Shown one piece after another: positions 9,547-18,933 of a stretch of DNA of 64,000 nucleotides. Under the pieces are notes generated by a model that worked only from the letters and a program-made list of their open reading frames with translations, was not told the origin of the DNA and did not search any database. Position 1 is the first letter of the stretch, and every line of letters begins with the position of its first letter. The position numbers and the translations under genes are program-made. Origin of the DNA: Candidatus Kapaibacterium sp. (lineage in GTDB: Bacteria > Bacteroidota > Ignavibacteria > Kapaibacteriales > UBA2268); contig CP058732.1 of assembly GCA_013414795.1 (NCBI GenBank), positions 608,501 through 672,500 on the forward strand, read 5' to 3'.

Positions 9547-9735
9547 ATGACTAATTGGTTAAAAAACATTCTTGCTTTGGTTATTGCACTTGCAATATCC
9601 TACATCATTTTCTATTCCTTTTTTGCTATGCTTGGTTTAGCATTTAAACTAATTATCAATTTATTCCACTTGATATTGATTGTTCTTGTTGCTCTGCCCT
9701 TCTACGTTCTAATCAGAAAAAAAGTACTAAAGTAG
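9547..9735 (+). CDS. Small two-helix membrane protein, function unknown
   Basis: A 62-aa protein (MTNWLKNILALV...) with two hydrophobic segments, about residues 5-25 and 30-53, and a basic C terminus (IRKKVLK). I chose the ATG at 9547 because GGAGG lies 4 bases before it. The longer frame upstream would overlap the end of dnaE by 53 bp. It sits 31 bp after dnaE and 12 bp before the next gene, so it is likely co-transcribed. Not recognised as a known family. Confidence 0.6.
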   Translation: MTNWLKNILALVIALAISYIIFYSFFAMLGLAFKLIINLFHLILIVLVALPFYVLIRKKVLK

Positions 9736-9747
9736 TGGTGTTCATCT

Positions 9748-11079
9748 ATGATTAAAAAGGGATTAATTCTATCAATTATTCTGCTTCTCTCAACTGAATT
9801 CGCATTTTCAGTTCAAAACTATCCCCGTGCAAACGATTGGACAATTCTACTCGCCCGCTATCTAAGCAGAGATATTTTCGAACTGAACGGTGTTCCCTAT
9901 CTTCAACCTATGGTTGAGGTTGTAAATACAACTGCAAACGCAAGGTTTTTCACCAGTGCGTACATCCCCAAGGAAAATCAGTTTTACATTAAACTTAGTA
10001 TCAATGGGACAGTTGGCTTTGTTCCCAAAAGTAAAACGGAATACATTCCACAATTACCAATTGAGCCCTATGATCCGAATGATTTGGGTTCATTATTAAA
10101 AAAAGTTTCACCTTATGTTGATATTGATCCTTTTTCAATCCCGCCAAAAGCAAATGTCAAAGACACTGGTGGGCTCATTTATATGGCTTTTAAATTCTTA
10201 CTTTATGATGGTGTTACAAAGAAGAAATTTCAAATTCCGGAAAGAGCGCCCACAATACTTGGAGAAGGTAAAAAAACACTCCACTTTGATAGAGACACAC
10301 TCCGTTCTCTTTTGAATGAAAATCCTATATTTTCACTGCTTCCTCAATCTCTTCGCGACACAATCTATAAATCCATTGAAAATTTCCCACAAGATTTCGA
10401 TTTGCCCCAAGGTCTTAATATAAAGCGAATAATCGCCGGAATGCCTCAAATTGAAGTCGGCTCTTTTTACGGTACAGAACTTACTCTTCGTTTCATTCCA
10501 AGAATCGACCTTGGTAAAAACATTGGTAAATTTACTTTTTGGGGAGTAGGAATTAGACATTCTATTTCCCAATATATTCCTAATCCTTTTGTGGATTTTG
10601 CTTTCCAGGTTGCATATCAAGGGACAAATCTACGCAATACTATTGGTGTTACAAACGCAGAATTAAACGCAAACGCAAACTTTTTCAATGCCAATTTCCA
10701 CTTTAGCCGTCGTGTTTCAAAAAATTTTGAAATTTTTTCCGGTATAAGTTATGAAAGTATACATATCAACACCGACTTCACATATTACCTTCCAATTGTT
10801 GTACAATATCAACTTGGTTTAATTTGGCTGGACGACAATGGAACACCAGACAATTTTTCCGATGACTTTTTCCGAAAAAATCCAGAACTTGGGTACAATG
10901 GCGACCCATTTGGTGCAATGAATAAAAATGTAGTAATTTCCGACGAAAACTGGAAATTCACAATTGGAGGTTTGTTGAACTTTGGCAATTTTTCCGCTTT
11001 CGTTGATTATAATTTTGGCAAAATAGATATCTTGACTTTTGGTATTTTGTATAAATTTGATTTGATGAAAAGGAAATAA
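9748..11079 (+). CDS. Outer-membrane beta-barrel protein, function unknown
   Basis: A 443-aa protein with a Sec signal peptide (MIKKGLILSIILLLSTEFAFS). The C-terminal half (about 215-443) alternates polar and hydrophobic residues in amphipathic strands rich in aromatic-Gly pairs (GSFYGTELTLRFIPRIDLG, TFWGVGIRHSISQYIP) and ends with ITFGILYKFD-type final strands. This predicts a small outer-membrane barrel. The GxRHSISQYIP stretch recalls a DUF6588-like Bacteroidota family, but I cannot confirm that. Its stop is one base before the folD start, implying coupled translation. Confidence 0.6.
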   Translation: MIKKGLILSIILLLSTEFAFSVQNYPRANDWTILLARYLSRDIFELNGVPYLQPMVEVVNTTANARFFTSAYIPKENQFYIKLSINGTVGFVPKSKTEYIPQLPIEPYDPNDLGSLLKKVSPYVDIDPFSIPPKANVKDTGGLIYMAFKFLLYDGVTKKKFQIPERAPTILGEGKKTLHFDRDTLRSLLNENPIFSLLPQSLRDTIYKSIENFPQDFDLPQGLNIKRIIAGMPQIEVGSFYGTELTLRFIPRIDLGKNIGKFTFWGVGIRHSISQYIPNPFVDFAFQVAYQGTNLRNTIGVTNAELNANANFFNANFHFSRRVSKNFEIFSGISYESIHINTDFTYYLPIVVQYQLGLIWLDDNGTPDNFSDDFFRKNPELGYNGDPFGAMNKNVVISDENWKFTIGGLLNFGNFSAFVDYNFGKIDILTFGILYKFDLMKRK

Positions 11080-11080
11080 T

Positions 11081-11971
11081 ATGCCAATAATTATTGATGG
11101 TAAGTTAGTCTCATCAAAAATACTTGATGAAATTCGGGCAAAAACTGCTGAACTGAAATCCCAAAAAGGAATTACCCCTGGTCTTGCCCTTTTGCTTGTT
11201 GGGAACAACCCCGCTTCGCTAACGTATGTGAATTCAAAACGTAAGGCTTGCACCGAACTGGGCTTTTATTCGATTGTAGAACATCTCACGGAGGACACCC
11301 CAGAAGAAAAAGTCTTGAATTTAATCGAGGAATGGAACAACGACCCCAAAATTCACGGAATTCTTGTTCAACTTCCCCTGCCTAAACATATCAATGAGTT
11401 GAAAACGACTTTAAAAATTAAGCCATCCAAGGATGTCGATGGTTTCCATCCCGAGAATTTTGGTCGCCTTGTTATTGGTTTACCTGGATTTCGTCCTTGC
11501 ACTCCCGCTGGCATTGTTGAATTGTTGAAACATTATCAAATAGACACCTTTGGCAAACACGTTGTCGTTGTTGGTCGAAGCAACATCGTTGGTAAACCCA
11601 TAGCAAATATGCTGTACCAGAAGGCTCCAAATGCCAATGCTATTGTTACAATCTGTCACACTGCTGCGAAGGACCTTCGCCAATACACAAGACTTGCAGA
11701 CATATTAGTTGTTGCCGCTGGAAGCCCAAATTTTATTACTTCTGATTTTGTTAAAGATGGCGTAGTTGTTATTGATGTCGGAATAAATAGAATTGAGGAT
11801 TCATCGTCTAAAAAAGGATACAAACTAGTTGGAGATGTGGATTTTAATTCAGTGGCACCAAAAGCCTATGCAATTACGCCAGTGCCTGGTGGTGTTGGAC
11901 CAATGACGATTGCAATGTTGATGAAAAATACATATCTATCTGCCTCGGGCGAAATTACTTATGAAGCATAA
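11081..11971 (+). CDS. folD: Bifunctional methylene-THF dehydrogenase / methenyl-THF cyclohydrolase
   Basis: FolD interconverts methylene-, methenyl- and 10-formyl-tetrahydrofolate with NADP, supplying one-carbon units. The 296-aa protein shows the family blocks: YVNSKRKACTELGF with the catalytic Tyr and Lys, VQLPLPKHI, PSKDVDGFHPENFGRL, the Rossmann VVVGRSNIVGKP, and the C-terminal PVPGGVGPMTIAMLMKNT. It directly abuts the beta-barrel gene and overlaps the following pseudouridine synthase gene by 11 bp. Confidence 0.97.
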   Translation: MPIIIDGKLVSSKILDEIRAKTAELKSQKGITPGLALLLVGNNPASLTYVNSKRKACTELGFYSIVEHLTEDTPEEKVLNLIEEWNNDPKIHGILVQLPLPKHINELKTTLKIKPSKDVDGFHPENFGRLVIGLPGFRPCTPAGIVELLKHYQIDTFGKHVVVVGRSNIVGKPIANMLYQKAPNANAIVTICHTAAKDLRQYTRLADILVVAAGSPNFITSDFVKDGVVVIDVGINRIEDSSSKKGYKLVGDVDFNSVAPKAYAITPVPGGVGPMTIAMLMKNTYLSASGEITYEA

Positions 11972-12689
11972 CAAACTTTATCAGATATTATATCAAGATA
12001 ATGACATAATTGTTGTAGACAAAGCCTCGGGCGTGTTGTCGATACCCGACAGATTTGATAAAAACATCCCCAATCTTCGAATGCTTCTCGAAGAAAAATT
12101 TGGTCGAATATGGGTTGTCCACCGTTTGGACAAGGAAACCAGTGGAATAATGGTTTTCGCCCGTAATGCTGAAAGCCACAAGGATTTGAATACCCAATTT
12201 GAGGAACTAAATGTCGAAAAAATATACCACGCATTTGTTTCTGGTTGGATTGCGGAAGATGAATTTGATATTGACATACCGCTACTGACCGACCCTTCGA
12301 ACAAAGGGCGAACAATTCCTTCTGCACGAGGTAAAGAAGCATTGACCAAGGTGCGTGTACTCGAACGCTTCTCAATTGCAACTTTGATTGAATGCAATTT
12401 GGTAACTGGACGCCACCACCAAATTCGAGTCCATTGTGCCACTGTTGGCAACCCGCTTCTTGTCGACGACATTTACGGCAAAAACGAAGCCTTCTTCCTT
12501 TCTCACATCAAAAGAAGATACAATTTGAAAAAGGGGGAAGAAGAAAAGCCAATAATCGACAGACTAACATTGCACGCCTATTCTTTAAAATTTCGACATC
12601 CTAAAACCCAAGAAATAGTAGAATTCATTGCCCAATATCCGAAAGATTTTTCTGCTTTGCTCAATGTTTTAAGAAAATATTCAAAATAG
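11961..12689 (+). CDS. RluA/RluD-family pseudouridine synthase
   Basis: A 242-aa protein that should isomerise specific uridines in rRNA or tRNA. The catalytic motif VHRLDKETSG is present with D57 as nucleophile, preceded by the typical DIIVVDKASGVLSIP block and followed by the KIYHAFVSG and RHHQIRVH motifs. It lacks the N-terminal S4 domain, so RluA- or TruC-like specificity is as possible as RluD. It overlaps folD by 11 bp, which suggests translational coupling. Confidence 0.9.
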   Translation: MKHNKLYQILYQDNDIIVVDKASGVLSIPDRFDKNIPNLRMLLEEKFGRIWVVHRLDKETSGIMVFARNAESHKDLNTQFEELNVEKIYHAFVSGWIAEDEFDIDIPLLTDPSNKGRTIPSARGKEALTKVRVLERFSIATLIECNLVTGRHHQIRVHCATVGNPLLVDDIYGKNEAFFLSHIKRRYNLKKGEEEKPIIDRLTLHAYSLKFRHPKTQEIVEFIAQYPKDFSALLNVLRKYSK

Positions 12690-12722
12690 AATAGATTATT
12701 TTAAACAATTTATAGGTCTTCT

Positions 12723-14099
12723 ATGAAAAAATGCATTACCCTATGCTCTTTGTTTTTACTACTTTTATCTTGTTCACTTTTCCGAAAAGGAGAAAAACCG
12801 TTACCAGAACTACCTCCGCCACCTAATTACAAACCTCTGCACATTCAAACATTCAACGATATTAGAAAATCGAAACCCCAGACTTTGTCTCTTGAAATCT
12901 CTCGTTACAAACTAATCACAGACGACTTTGCAAGAGTATATTTCCACTTAATTGGAGAGGATACGGTATTCTATTTCTACTCTACAACTGGCGAATTTAA
13001 AAAACGCTGGTGTGGAGCATACTTTATCATTGAAAATGAAATCGTACCAGTAGCAAAACTTGAAGTTAAGGAAACGGAAACCACCAAGCGAATTCCCTAC
13101 GCTTTTATGCTGGTTCTCGACCACAGTGGTTCAATGGGAGACGACCGTGCATACGAAATTCAAGAATCAGCACACAATTTCATCCAAAACAAACACCCCG
13201 AGGACTTAATTGGTGTCATTAAATACGACCATCGAGTAGCGGTGGAAGTCCCGCTGACCAGTTCAAAGGAATATGCTTCTTCGCAATTAGTTGTCAATGG
13301 TTTAGGTTATTATGGAGGATGGACTGCTATTTCCGACGCAATAGTTGCTGGAATTAACGAATTGAACAAAGTGAGCCCTTCATACCAAAAAGTCATCATC
13401 GTTTTTACCGACGGCTGGGACAATTCCTCCCACTATTATCCTTACGATGTAATAAATTACGCTATCCAAAACAATGTCTCAATCTGTGGAATAGATTTTG
13501 GATATAACATTAACGAAGGATTTATGGAGTATTACGCAAGAAAAACTGGTGGCATTTACAAGCACATTTACTCTAAATATGAATTTAATTTAGTCTTCAA
13601 CGATATTGCGAAAAGATACGAAAAATACTATTACGCCGACATAGAATTGCCAATCTATGGTCAACAATTCTTTGTTGTGAAGTATTGTACAGACTACGCT
13701 GTGCTCGAAGATACAATATTAATTGAAACTGATGTGGACACGGGAAAAGTTTATACTCTAAAAGTCTATTTCGACTTCGATAAGTACAATCTAAAACCCG
13801 AGTCTTATACTGCTATCAAAAGCATAGCCAGAATGATGAAGAAGTTCCCAACAATGGTAATTGAAATTTCGGGACATACAGATTCAATCAACCGTTCCAA
13901 CGACCCGAATTACAACAAAAATTTATCGCAAAAAAGAGCAGACGAGGTAAAAAAAGCCATTGTAAAAGAAGGTATCGACCCATCGAGAATAATTGCAATT
14001 GGGTATGGCGAAACCCGTCCTATCGCAGACAACTCGACGGAGGAAGGTCGAGCGAAGAACCGCCGTACAGAATTCCGAATTATCAAATGGCAAAGATAG
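12723..14099 (+). CDS. Lipoprotein with a von Willebrand A domain and a C-terminal OmpA peptidoglycan-binding domain
   Basis: A 458-aa lipoprotein (signal MKKCITLCSLFLLLLSC, lipidated Cys17). A vWA domain spans about 125-310, with a MIDAS motif DHSGSMG, a conserved Thr in GGWTAISDAI and a metal Asp in VFTDGWDN. An OmpA_C domain follows (about 345-458, VYFDFDKYNL, ISGHTDSINRSNDPNYNKNLSQ split over loops, GYGETRPIADNS). The architecture suggests an outer-membrane lipoprotein that binds peptidoglycan and holds a protein partner or collagen-like ligand through a metal-dependent site. The OmpA half resembles that of motB at 28303. Ligand unknown. Confidence 0.85.
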   Translation: MKKCITLCSLFLLLLSCSLFRKGEKPLPELPPPPNYKPLHIQTFNDIRKSKPQTLSLEISRYKLITDDFARVYFHLIGEDTVFYFYSTTGEFKKRWCGAYFIIENEIVPVAKLEVKETETTKRIPYAFMLVLDHSGSMGDDRAYEIQESAHNFIQNKHPEDLIGVIKYDHRVAVEVPLTSSKEYASSQLVVNGLGYYGGWTAISDAIVAGINELNKVSPSYQKVIIVFTDGWDNSSHYYPYDVINYAIQNNVSICGIDFGYNINEGFMEYYARKTGGIYKHIYSKYEFNLVFNDIAKRYEKYYYADIELPIYGQQFFVVKYCTDYAVLEDTILIETDVDTGKVYTLKVYFDFDKYNLKPESYTAIKSIARMMKKFPTMVIEISGHTDSINRSNDPNYNKNLSQKRADEVKKAIVKEGIDPSRIIAIGYGETRPIADNSTEEGRAKNRRTEFRIIKWQR

Positions 14100-14194
14100 G
14101 CAAACAGAATAATATTCCCAAGATAGGTCTTTTCGAGTAACAAAAAGCATTTATTTTTGTTAATTTGCTTTTTAGAGTAATTTTTTTCCCAGAG

Positions 14195-15229
14195 GTGGGT
14201 TTCAGAAAAGAAATCATATATTTTATACTCTTTTTCTTTGCGTCGTTAACCTATGCAAAAGATATTGTTATCTCTCGCAATTTTGTACTTTTCACTTCAC
14301 AGAACCTTAATGGCTATCTGAAACCAATTTTCACTTCCTTAAACCAAAGTTTGAATAACGCTCTTTTTGGCACAAGCAACTTGGATGGCAAGTTTAAAGT
14401 ATCACTTAACTTGGCATTTTCATCATTGCTTATCCCCGAAGAGCAAAAATGGTTCGACGCCGAAGTACCCGAAGGCTTTTTCGACACAAGTGCTACACTT
14501 ACATCCCAAATCCGAAATGGCGAAATTGTTTCGTTTCTGGTAAAGCCAAATAAACAGCCAACAATTTACGGTGGTAGTTCTGTACCTATTTTTGCAGCAC
14601 CACAAAACCATAAATATCCCGATTCGGTTTACAAAACAATTGCCTACCCCGAAGGTCTACACTTGAATTTAATGATTGGCTTGCCAGTTCTTCAACTTAT
14701 TTTTGAAACACCCTTGAAAAATGAAATACGATTCCGTTTTTTTACAATGCCAATCCAAGGAGAAAGTTTCGTATACTTAACAATCGGTTTTAATCAAAGA
14801 ATTGACCATCTCTTCGAAATCTTTGGATTTGACAAAAGAAAAAACATTTCTATTCATACAGCATTCCACAGAATGTACAGAGGAACAAGTTTTTCATTGA
14901 CGAGTTATGCAATTGGTATTAATGTTTCAAACCAATTCAATGAACACTTAATTGGCTATCTTGGAGTTCAACACGAAAATTTGGATGGATACTTCAAAGC
15001 AATTAAGGATACAACTGGTTTAAACAATGACATCGTCAACAGCCCATTTCTTGAACTGCGGGAGGCTCGTCCTGTTGCAATTTCTTTTCAAACATATACG
15101 AAATGGCAAATTAAAGGCGGTTTGAATTTACTTTTTTCGTTTGGATTTGTAAACTTTGATTTAACTTTTGCAAGCCAGCCAATGATTTCCCTTGGTTTTG
15201 GTTTGTTCTTGGAGAAGAAGAAAAAATGA
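14195..15229 (+). CDS. Exported beta-barrel protein, function unknown
   Basis: I prefer the GTG at 14195. It yields a complete signal peptide (MGFRKEIIYFILFFFASLTYA) and a 344-aa precursor, whereas the TTG at 14165 adds ten poorly placed residues. The mature protein has alternating amphipathic strands and ends with LISLGFGLFLEKKKK-type final residues, which suggests an outer-membrane or surface barrel. A TATTTTTG box at 14152-14159 could be its promoter -7 element. Its stop overlaps the next gene by the ATGA arrangement (15226-15229). No family recognised. Confidence 0.6.
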   Translation: MGFRKEIIYFILFFFASLTYAKDIVISRNFVLFTSQNLNGYLKPIFTSLNQSLNNALFGTSNLDGKFKVSLNLAFSSLLIPEEQKWFDAEVPEGFFDTSATLTSQIRNGEIVSFLVKPNKQPTIYGGSSVPIFAAPQNHKYPDSVYKTIAYPEGLHLNLMIGLPVLQLIFETPLKNEIRFRFFTMPIQGESFVYLTIGFNQRIDHLFEIFGFDKRKNISIHTAFHRMYRGTSFSLTSYAIGINVSNQFNEHLIGYLGVQHENLDGYFKAIKDTTGLNNDIVNSPFLELREARPVAISFQTYTKWQIKGGLNLLFSFGFVNFDLTFASQPMISLGFGLFLEKKKK

Positions 15230-15876
15230 TGTACGGAAAGAGGATACAAATTTACTTTGTTCTACTTTTTGTTTTGTTCTTAAAAGCCTGCGACACAGAT
15301 TTTATTGGCTCAATCCAAAATTTTCGTTTTCAAATTCCTTTCTATTTCTATGTAAATTATTTCGATAAATCAATTCCCGACACATCGCAAGTTTTTGCAA
15401 ATCTTAATGAATATGAGGAATTCACAAAAAATAAATCAAGACTGGAAAAAGCCGAAATAGTTCAATTCAACTACTGGATAGACTCGCTTGTTTACGGAAA
15501 CAATCAACCATTCGACCCAAAGAAAGATACCCTTGTTATCGAAAATGTTCGTTTCTTTCTTGTTTTTGCTAAACCAAAGCCAAACATACCAAATCCAAGA
15601 GACACAAGCGATTTCGAACCCGACACTACTTTGCCCACTTTTCTTCTTGGTGAATTCAAAGAAGTGAATGTAAGCGATTTTTATCGTAAGCCCAACCACA
15701 TTTACGTTATAAGCACTGAAATATCACAAGTCCTTACGGAAGTTGTTCGAAATCGACCATATTTCTATCTTGTTTCCGAATACGGAAAAGTTCGGGGACA
15801 AACCACGCCCAAGAAGTATTTTTCTTTGATTTTCGTTCGCTTCGATGTGGTGATTAGATTTACAGTTTCGTTATAA
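15226..15876 (+). CDS. Hypothetical lipoprotein
   Basis: A 216-aa protein whose signal ends in a lipobox-like FLKAC, predicting acylation at Cys22. The rest is beta-rich and Asp/Pro-containing (PKPNIPNPRDTSDFEPDTT), with no family I recognise. Its ATG overlaps the stop of the barrel gene by 4 bp, so the two are almost certainly translated together and may act together at the outer membrane, as barrel plus lipoprotein pairs often do. Confidence 0.6.
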   Translation: MMYGKRIQIYFVLLFVLFLKACDTDFIGSIQNFRFQIPFYFYVNYFDKSIPDTSQVFANLNEYEEFTKNKSRLEKAEIVQFNYWIDSLVYGNNQPFDPKKDTLVIENVRFFLVFAKPKPNIPNPRDTSDFEPDTTLPTFLLGEFKEVNVSDFYRKPNHIYVISTEISQVLTEVVRNRPYFYLVSEYGKVRGQTTPKKYFSLIFVRFDVVIRFTVSL

Positions 15877-15996
15877 ACAAATCACCAAATGCTCTTAACC
15901 CATTGATTTTAATATAAATAAGCAAATTGACCTTAATTCGTTTGAAATATTCTTAATAATGTATCGTTAAAAAACTTCTTTCAGTAGGTAGTTGAT

Positions 15997-18258
15997 ATGG
16001 CAAACAAAAATCTTTTAATTGTTGAGTCGCCAGCAAAAGCAAAAACGATAAATAAGTACCTTGGCAAGGACTTTATTGTCGAGGCTTCGGTTGGTCATAT
16101 CAAAGATTTGAACAAACATACTTTAAGTGTAGATATTTCAAACAACTTCCAACCAATTTATCAAATATTAAAAGACAAGAAGAAAGTTATCGAAAAACTG
16201 CGTCAAACAGCAAAAAATTGCAATGAAGTATTGATTGCAACAGACCCCGACCGTGAAGGCGAAGCAATTGCCTGGCATATTGCAGAAGAAATACAACAAG
16301 CAAACCCAAAGATAAAACGTGTTCTTTTCAATGAAATCACACCAAAAGGAATAAAAGAAGGACTTGCCAACCCCAGAGATTTGGACGAAAATTTATACTA
16401 TTCACAGCAAGCACGAAGAGTACTCGATAGATTAATTGGATACAAGATTTCACCTTTTGTATCCAACGCATTGGTCACAAAATCTGCTAACGCATTATCT
16501 GCTGGGCGTGTCCAATCTGTTGCTCTTCGTTTGATTTGCGAACGTGAAGAGGATATCGAAATCTTTGAACCTTTTGTCTATTGGAATATCATCGGACAAT
16601 TTTTGGCTGGTAAAGAAGTAATCGAAGCAAAACTGGTCGAATTCGACGGAAAACAAATTAAAAATCCCGAAGGCTCTAAAAAACCGCACCGCAACGAAAC
16701 ACAAGACGATTATCATAAAAGAATTAAAAAGTTCTTCTTTATCGAAACAGAACAACAAGCCAAAGAATTAGTAGAAAGAATCAAAAAAGTCCAAGAATTT
16801 GTTGTTTCCAAAGTCACAAAGAAAAGAATTAAGAAAGCCCCAAAACCTCCATTTATCACTTCAACATTGCAACAAGAAGCGGCAAGGAAACTTGGATTTT
16901 CCAATAAACTCACAATGCAACTTGCCCAACGACTTTACGAAGGAGTTCCTCTCGGAGCAGAAGGAAATGTCGGTTTGATTACATATATGCGAACCGATTC
17001 AGTAAGAATTAGCAATGACGCAATTGAATCGGCTCGTCTACTCATTCAACAAAAATATGGACAAAAATATCTTCCTCCAAACCCAGTTATTTACAAAAGC
17101 AAAAATCCAAACGTTCAAGATGCCCACGAAGCCATTCGCCCTACTGATTTAAATCGAACACCAGAGTCTTTGAAAGGTTTGCTCGATAGAAATCTTTTAA
17201 TGCTTTACGAATTGATTTACAATCGGTTCCTTGCTTCACAGATGACACCAGCAGAATTCGACCAAACTGTAATTGAAATCAAAGGCGAAGAGTTTCTATT
17301 CCGTGCCACTGGGCGAGTAATTGTGTTTGATGGTTATTTAGCAGTCTACGCGGAAGAACAAACAGAGGAGGAAACCGAGGAAGAAAAGAAAAAACTACCA
17401 AAAGTTTCGGAAAACCAAACATTAATCTTGAATAAATTAGAAATCAAAGATTCGCAAACACAACCGCCTCCACGCTATAACCAAGCCAGTTTGATTAAAG
17501 AACTTGAAGAAAAAGGAATTGGTCGACCAAGTACTTATGCTACAATAGTTTCCACACTTCTCGAACGAAAGTATGTTGTCTTAAAGAACAAGTCGTTCAT
17601 CCCAACTGATTTGGGGAAAGAAGTTAATAGAACACTTTTAAAGTATTTTTCCGAAATATTTAATGTTGAATTTACTGCAAAGATGGAAGAAAATTTAGAT
17701 ACAATTGCAGAAGGTAAAACAAATTACGTCGAAGTTGTTAGCAAATTTTACGAACCATTGACAAACCTCTTAAGTTTTGCAAACAAAGAAATTTCGTCGA
17801 ATGGAATAACTTGCGAAGTTTGTGGTGCACCGATGGTTGTTCGGGTAAGCAAGTTCGGTCGTTTCCTTGGTTGCTCAAACTATCCAGAATGCAAAAACAC
17901 AAAGCCACTTTATGAGGTTGTTCAAAAAGAAGAGCCAAAATTGGTCGAAGATGTTCGTTGTCCAGTTTGTGGCAAACCAATGGTTCTTCGAAAAAGCAAG
18001 CGTGGGGAATTTTACGGTTGTTCAGACTATCCTAATTGCAACGGCACAAGACCATTAGAAGAAAAGAAATCGCCACGGTTCGAACCGATATTGATTCAAG
18101 AGGAAAAATGTCCTAAATGCGGAAGTGAAATGCTTCTTCGCCTTGGACCAAGAGGATACTTTTTGGCTTGCTCAACCTATCCAAAATGCAAAGGGACAAA
18201 GAAAATCACAAAGGACCAAGCACAAAAGTTAATTGAAAAGTCCGCTCAAAAGAATTAG
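15997..18258 (+). CDS. topA: DNA topoisomerase I
   Basis: A 753-aa type IA topoisomerase that relaxes negative supercoils. The TOPRIM domain shows LIVESPAKAKTI and ATDPDREGEAIAWH, and the active-site Tyr330 lies in GLITYMRTDS. Three C-terminal four-cysteine zinc ribbons follow, starting CEVCGAPM, CPVCGKPM and CPKCGSEM. A highly charged EEQTEEETEEEKKK stretch divides the core from the last third. It ends 12 bp from the convergent tsaB, with no obvious terminator between them. Confidence 0.97.
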   Translation: MANKNLLIVESPAKAKTINKYLGKDFIVEASVGHIKDLNKHTLSVDISNNFQPIYQILKDKKKVIEKLRQTAKNCNEVLIATDPDREGEAIAWHIAEEIQQANPKIKRVLFNEITPKGIKEGLANPRDLDENLYYSQQARRVLDRLIGYKISPFVSNALVTKSANALSAGRVQSVALRLICEREEDIEIFEPFVYWNIIGQFLAGKEVIEAKLVEFDGKQIKNPEGSKKPHRNETQDDYHKRIKKFFFIETEQQAKELVERIKKVQEFVVSKVTKKRIKKAPKPPFITSTLQQEAARKLGFSNKLTMQLAQRLYEGVPLGAEGNVGLITYMRTDSVRISNDAIESARLLIQQKYGQKYLPPNPVIYKSKNPNVQDAHEAIRPTDLNRTPESLKGLLDRNLLMLYELIYNRFLASQMTPAEFDQTVIEIKGEEFLFRATGRVIVFDGYLAVYAEEQTEEETEEEKKKLPKVSENQTLILNKLEIKDSQTQPPPRYNQASLIKELEEKGIGRPSTYATIVSTLLERKYVVLKNKSFIPTDLGKEVNRTLLKYFSEIFNVEFTAKMEENLDTIAEGKTNYVEVVSKFYEPLTNLLSFANKEISSNGITCEVCGAPMVVRVSKFGRFLGCSNYPECKNTKPLYEVVQKEEPKLVEDVRCPVCGKPMVLRKSKRGEFYGCSDYPNCNGTRPLEEKKSPRFEPILIQEEKCPKCGSEMLLRLGPRGYFLACSTYPKCKGTKKITKDQAQKLIEKSAQKN

Positions 18259-18270
18259 TCTCGCTTTCTG

Positions 18271-18933
18271 CTATTTGCTTTTCGCCTTTGGTTGAAACTC
18301 AAGATAGTAGGATGGAACAAAATCCTCGGGAGACACAAATTTCCCCTCGTCCAACAACTTCCATCCCGCTTTTGCAATCAATGAAGCAGAAATAGTGTTG
18401 AAAGTATTTATTTTAGTACCAACATTGAAACTGTCGGCTCCTATTCCAACGATAAAATCAGTCTCACTACAAATTTCTTCAATCTCGTTTTGGCTTAAAA
18501 AAGAAACTTCATTCATTGGTTGTAGATTTAAATCAAAAAATTGATAGAAAAAAAGGTTTTTGTGGGAATGCATAACCGAAACAATTCTTTTCGAAAGGCA
18601 TTTGGCAACCTCTCTGGAATTATACGCAAGAGCAAACAATGTCGGCACTGGAACAAGTTTAATTTTTCCATCGAAACAGAAACCTTTTGCAAAAGCAGAA
18701 CCAATCCTCAACCCAGTGAAAGAACCAGGACCAGAAGAGACTGCCAGAGCCAAAATATCTTGTGGTGCTAATCCAAGGTCTTTCATTCCCCGATTAACAA
18801 ATTCTGCAAGAAATTCATCGTGGGAATTTGGTATAGAAATAGAATATTCAAGTAAAACATTGTCTACTTGCGAAATCGCAATCGAACAAACATTTGATGC
18901 AGATTCAATTGCAAGTACAAATCCATTTTTCAT
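18271..18933 (-). CDS. tsaB: tRNA threonylcarbamoyladenosine biosynthesis protein TsaB
   Basis: A 220-aa ASKHA-fold partner of TsaD needed for t6A37 modification of ANN-decoding tRNAs. The N-terminal LAIESASNVCSIAIS and the block SSGPGSFTGLRIG are characteristic of TsaB. Its ATG overlaps the mfd stop (ATGA, 18930-18933), making it the last gene of the hflX-orf63-mfd-tsaB group. Confidence 0.93.
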   Translation of the reverse strand: MKNGFVLAIESASNVCSIAISQVDNVLLEYSISIPNSHDEFLAEFVNRGMKDLGLAPQDILALAVSSGPGSFTGLRIGSAFAKGFCFDGKIKLVPVPTLFALAYNSREVAKCLSKRIVSVMHSHKNLFFYQFFDLNLQPMNEVSFLSQNEIEEICSETDFIVGIGADSFNVGTKINTFNTISASLIAKAGWKLLDEGKFVSPEDFVPSYYLEFQPKAKSK

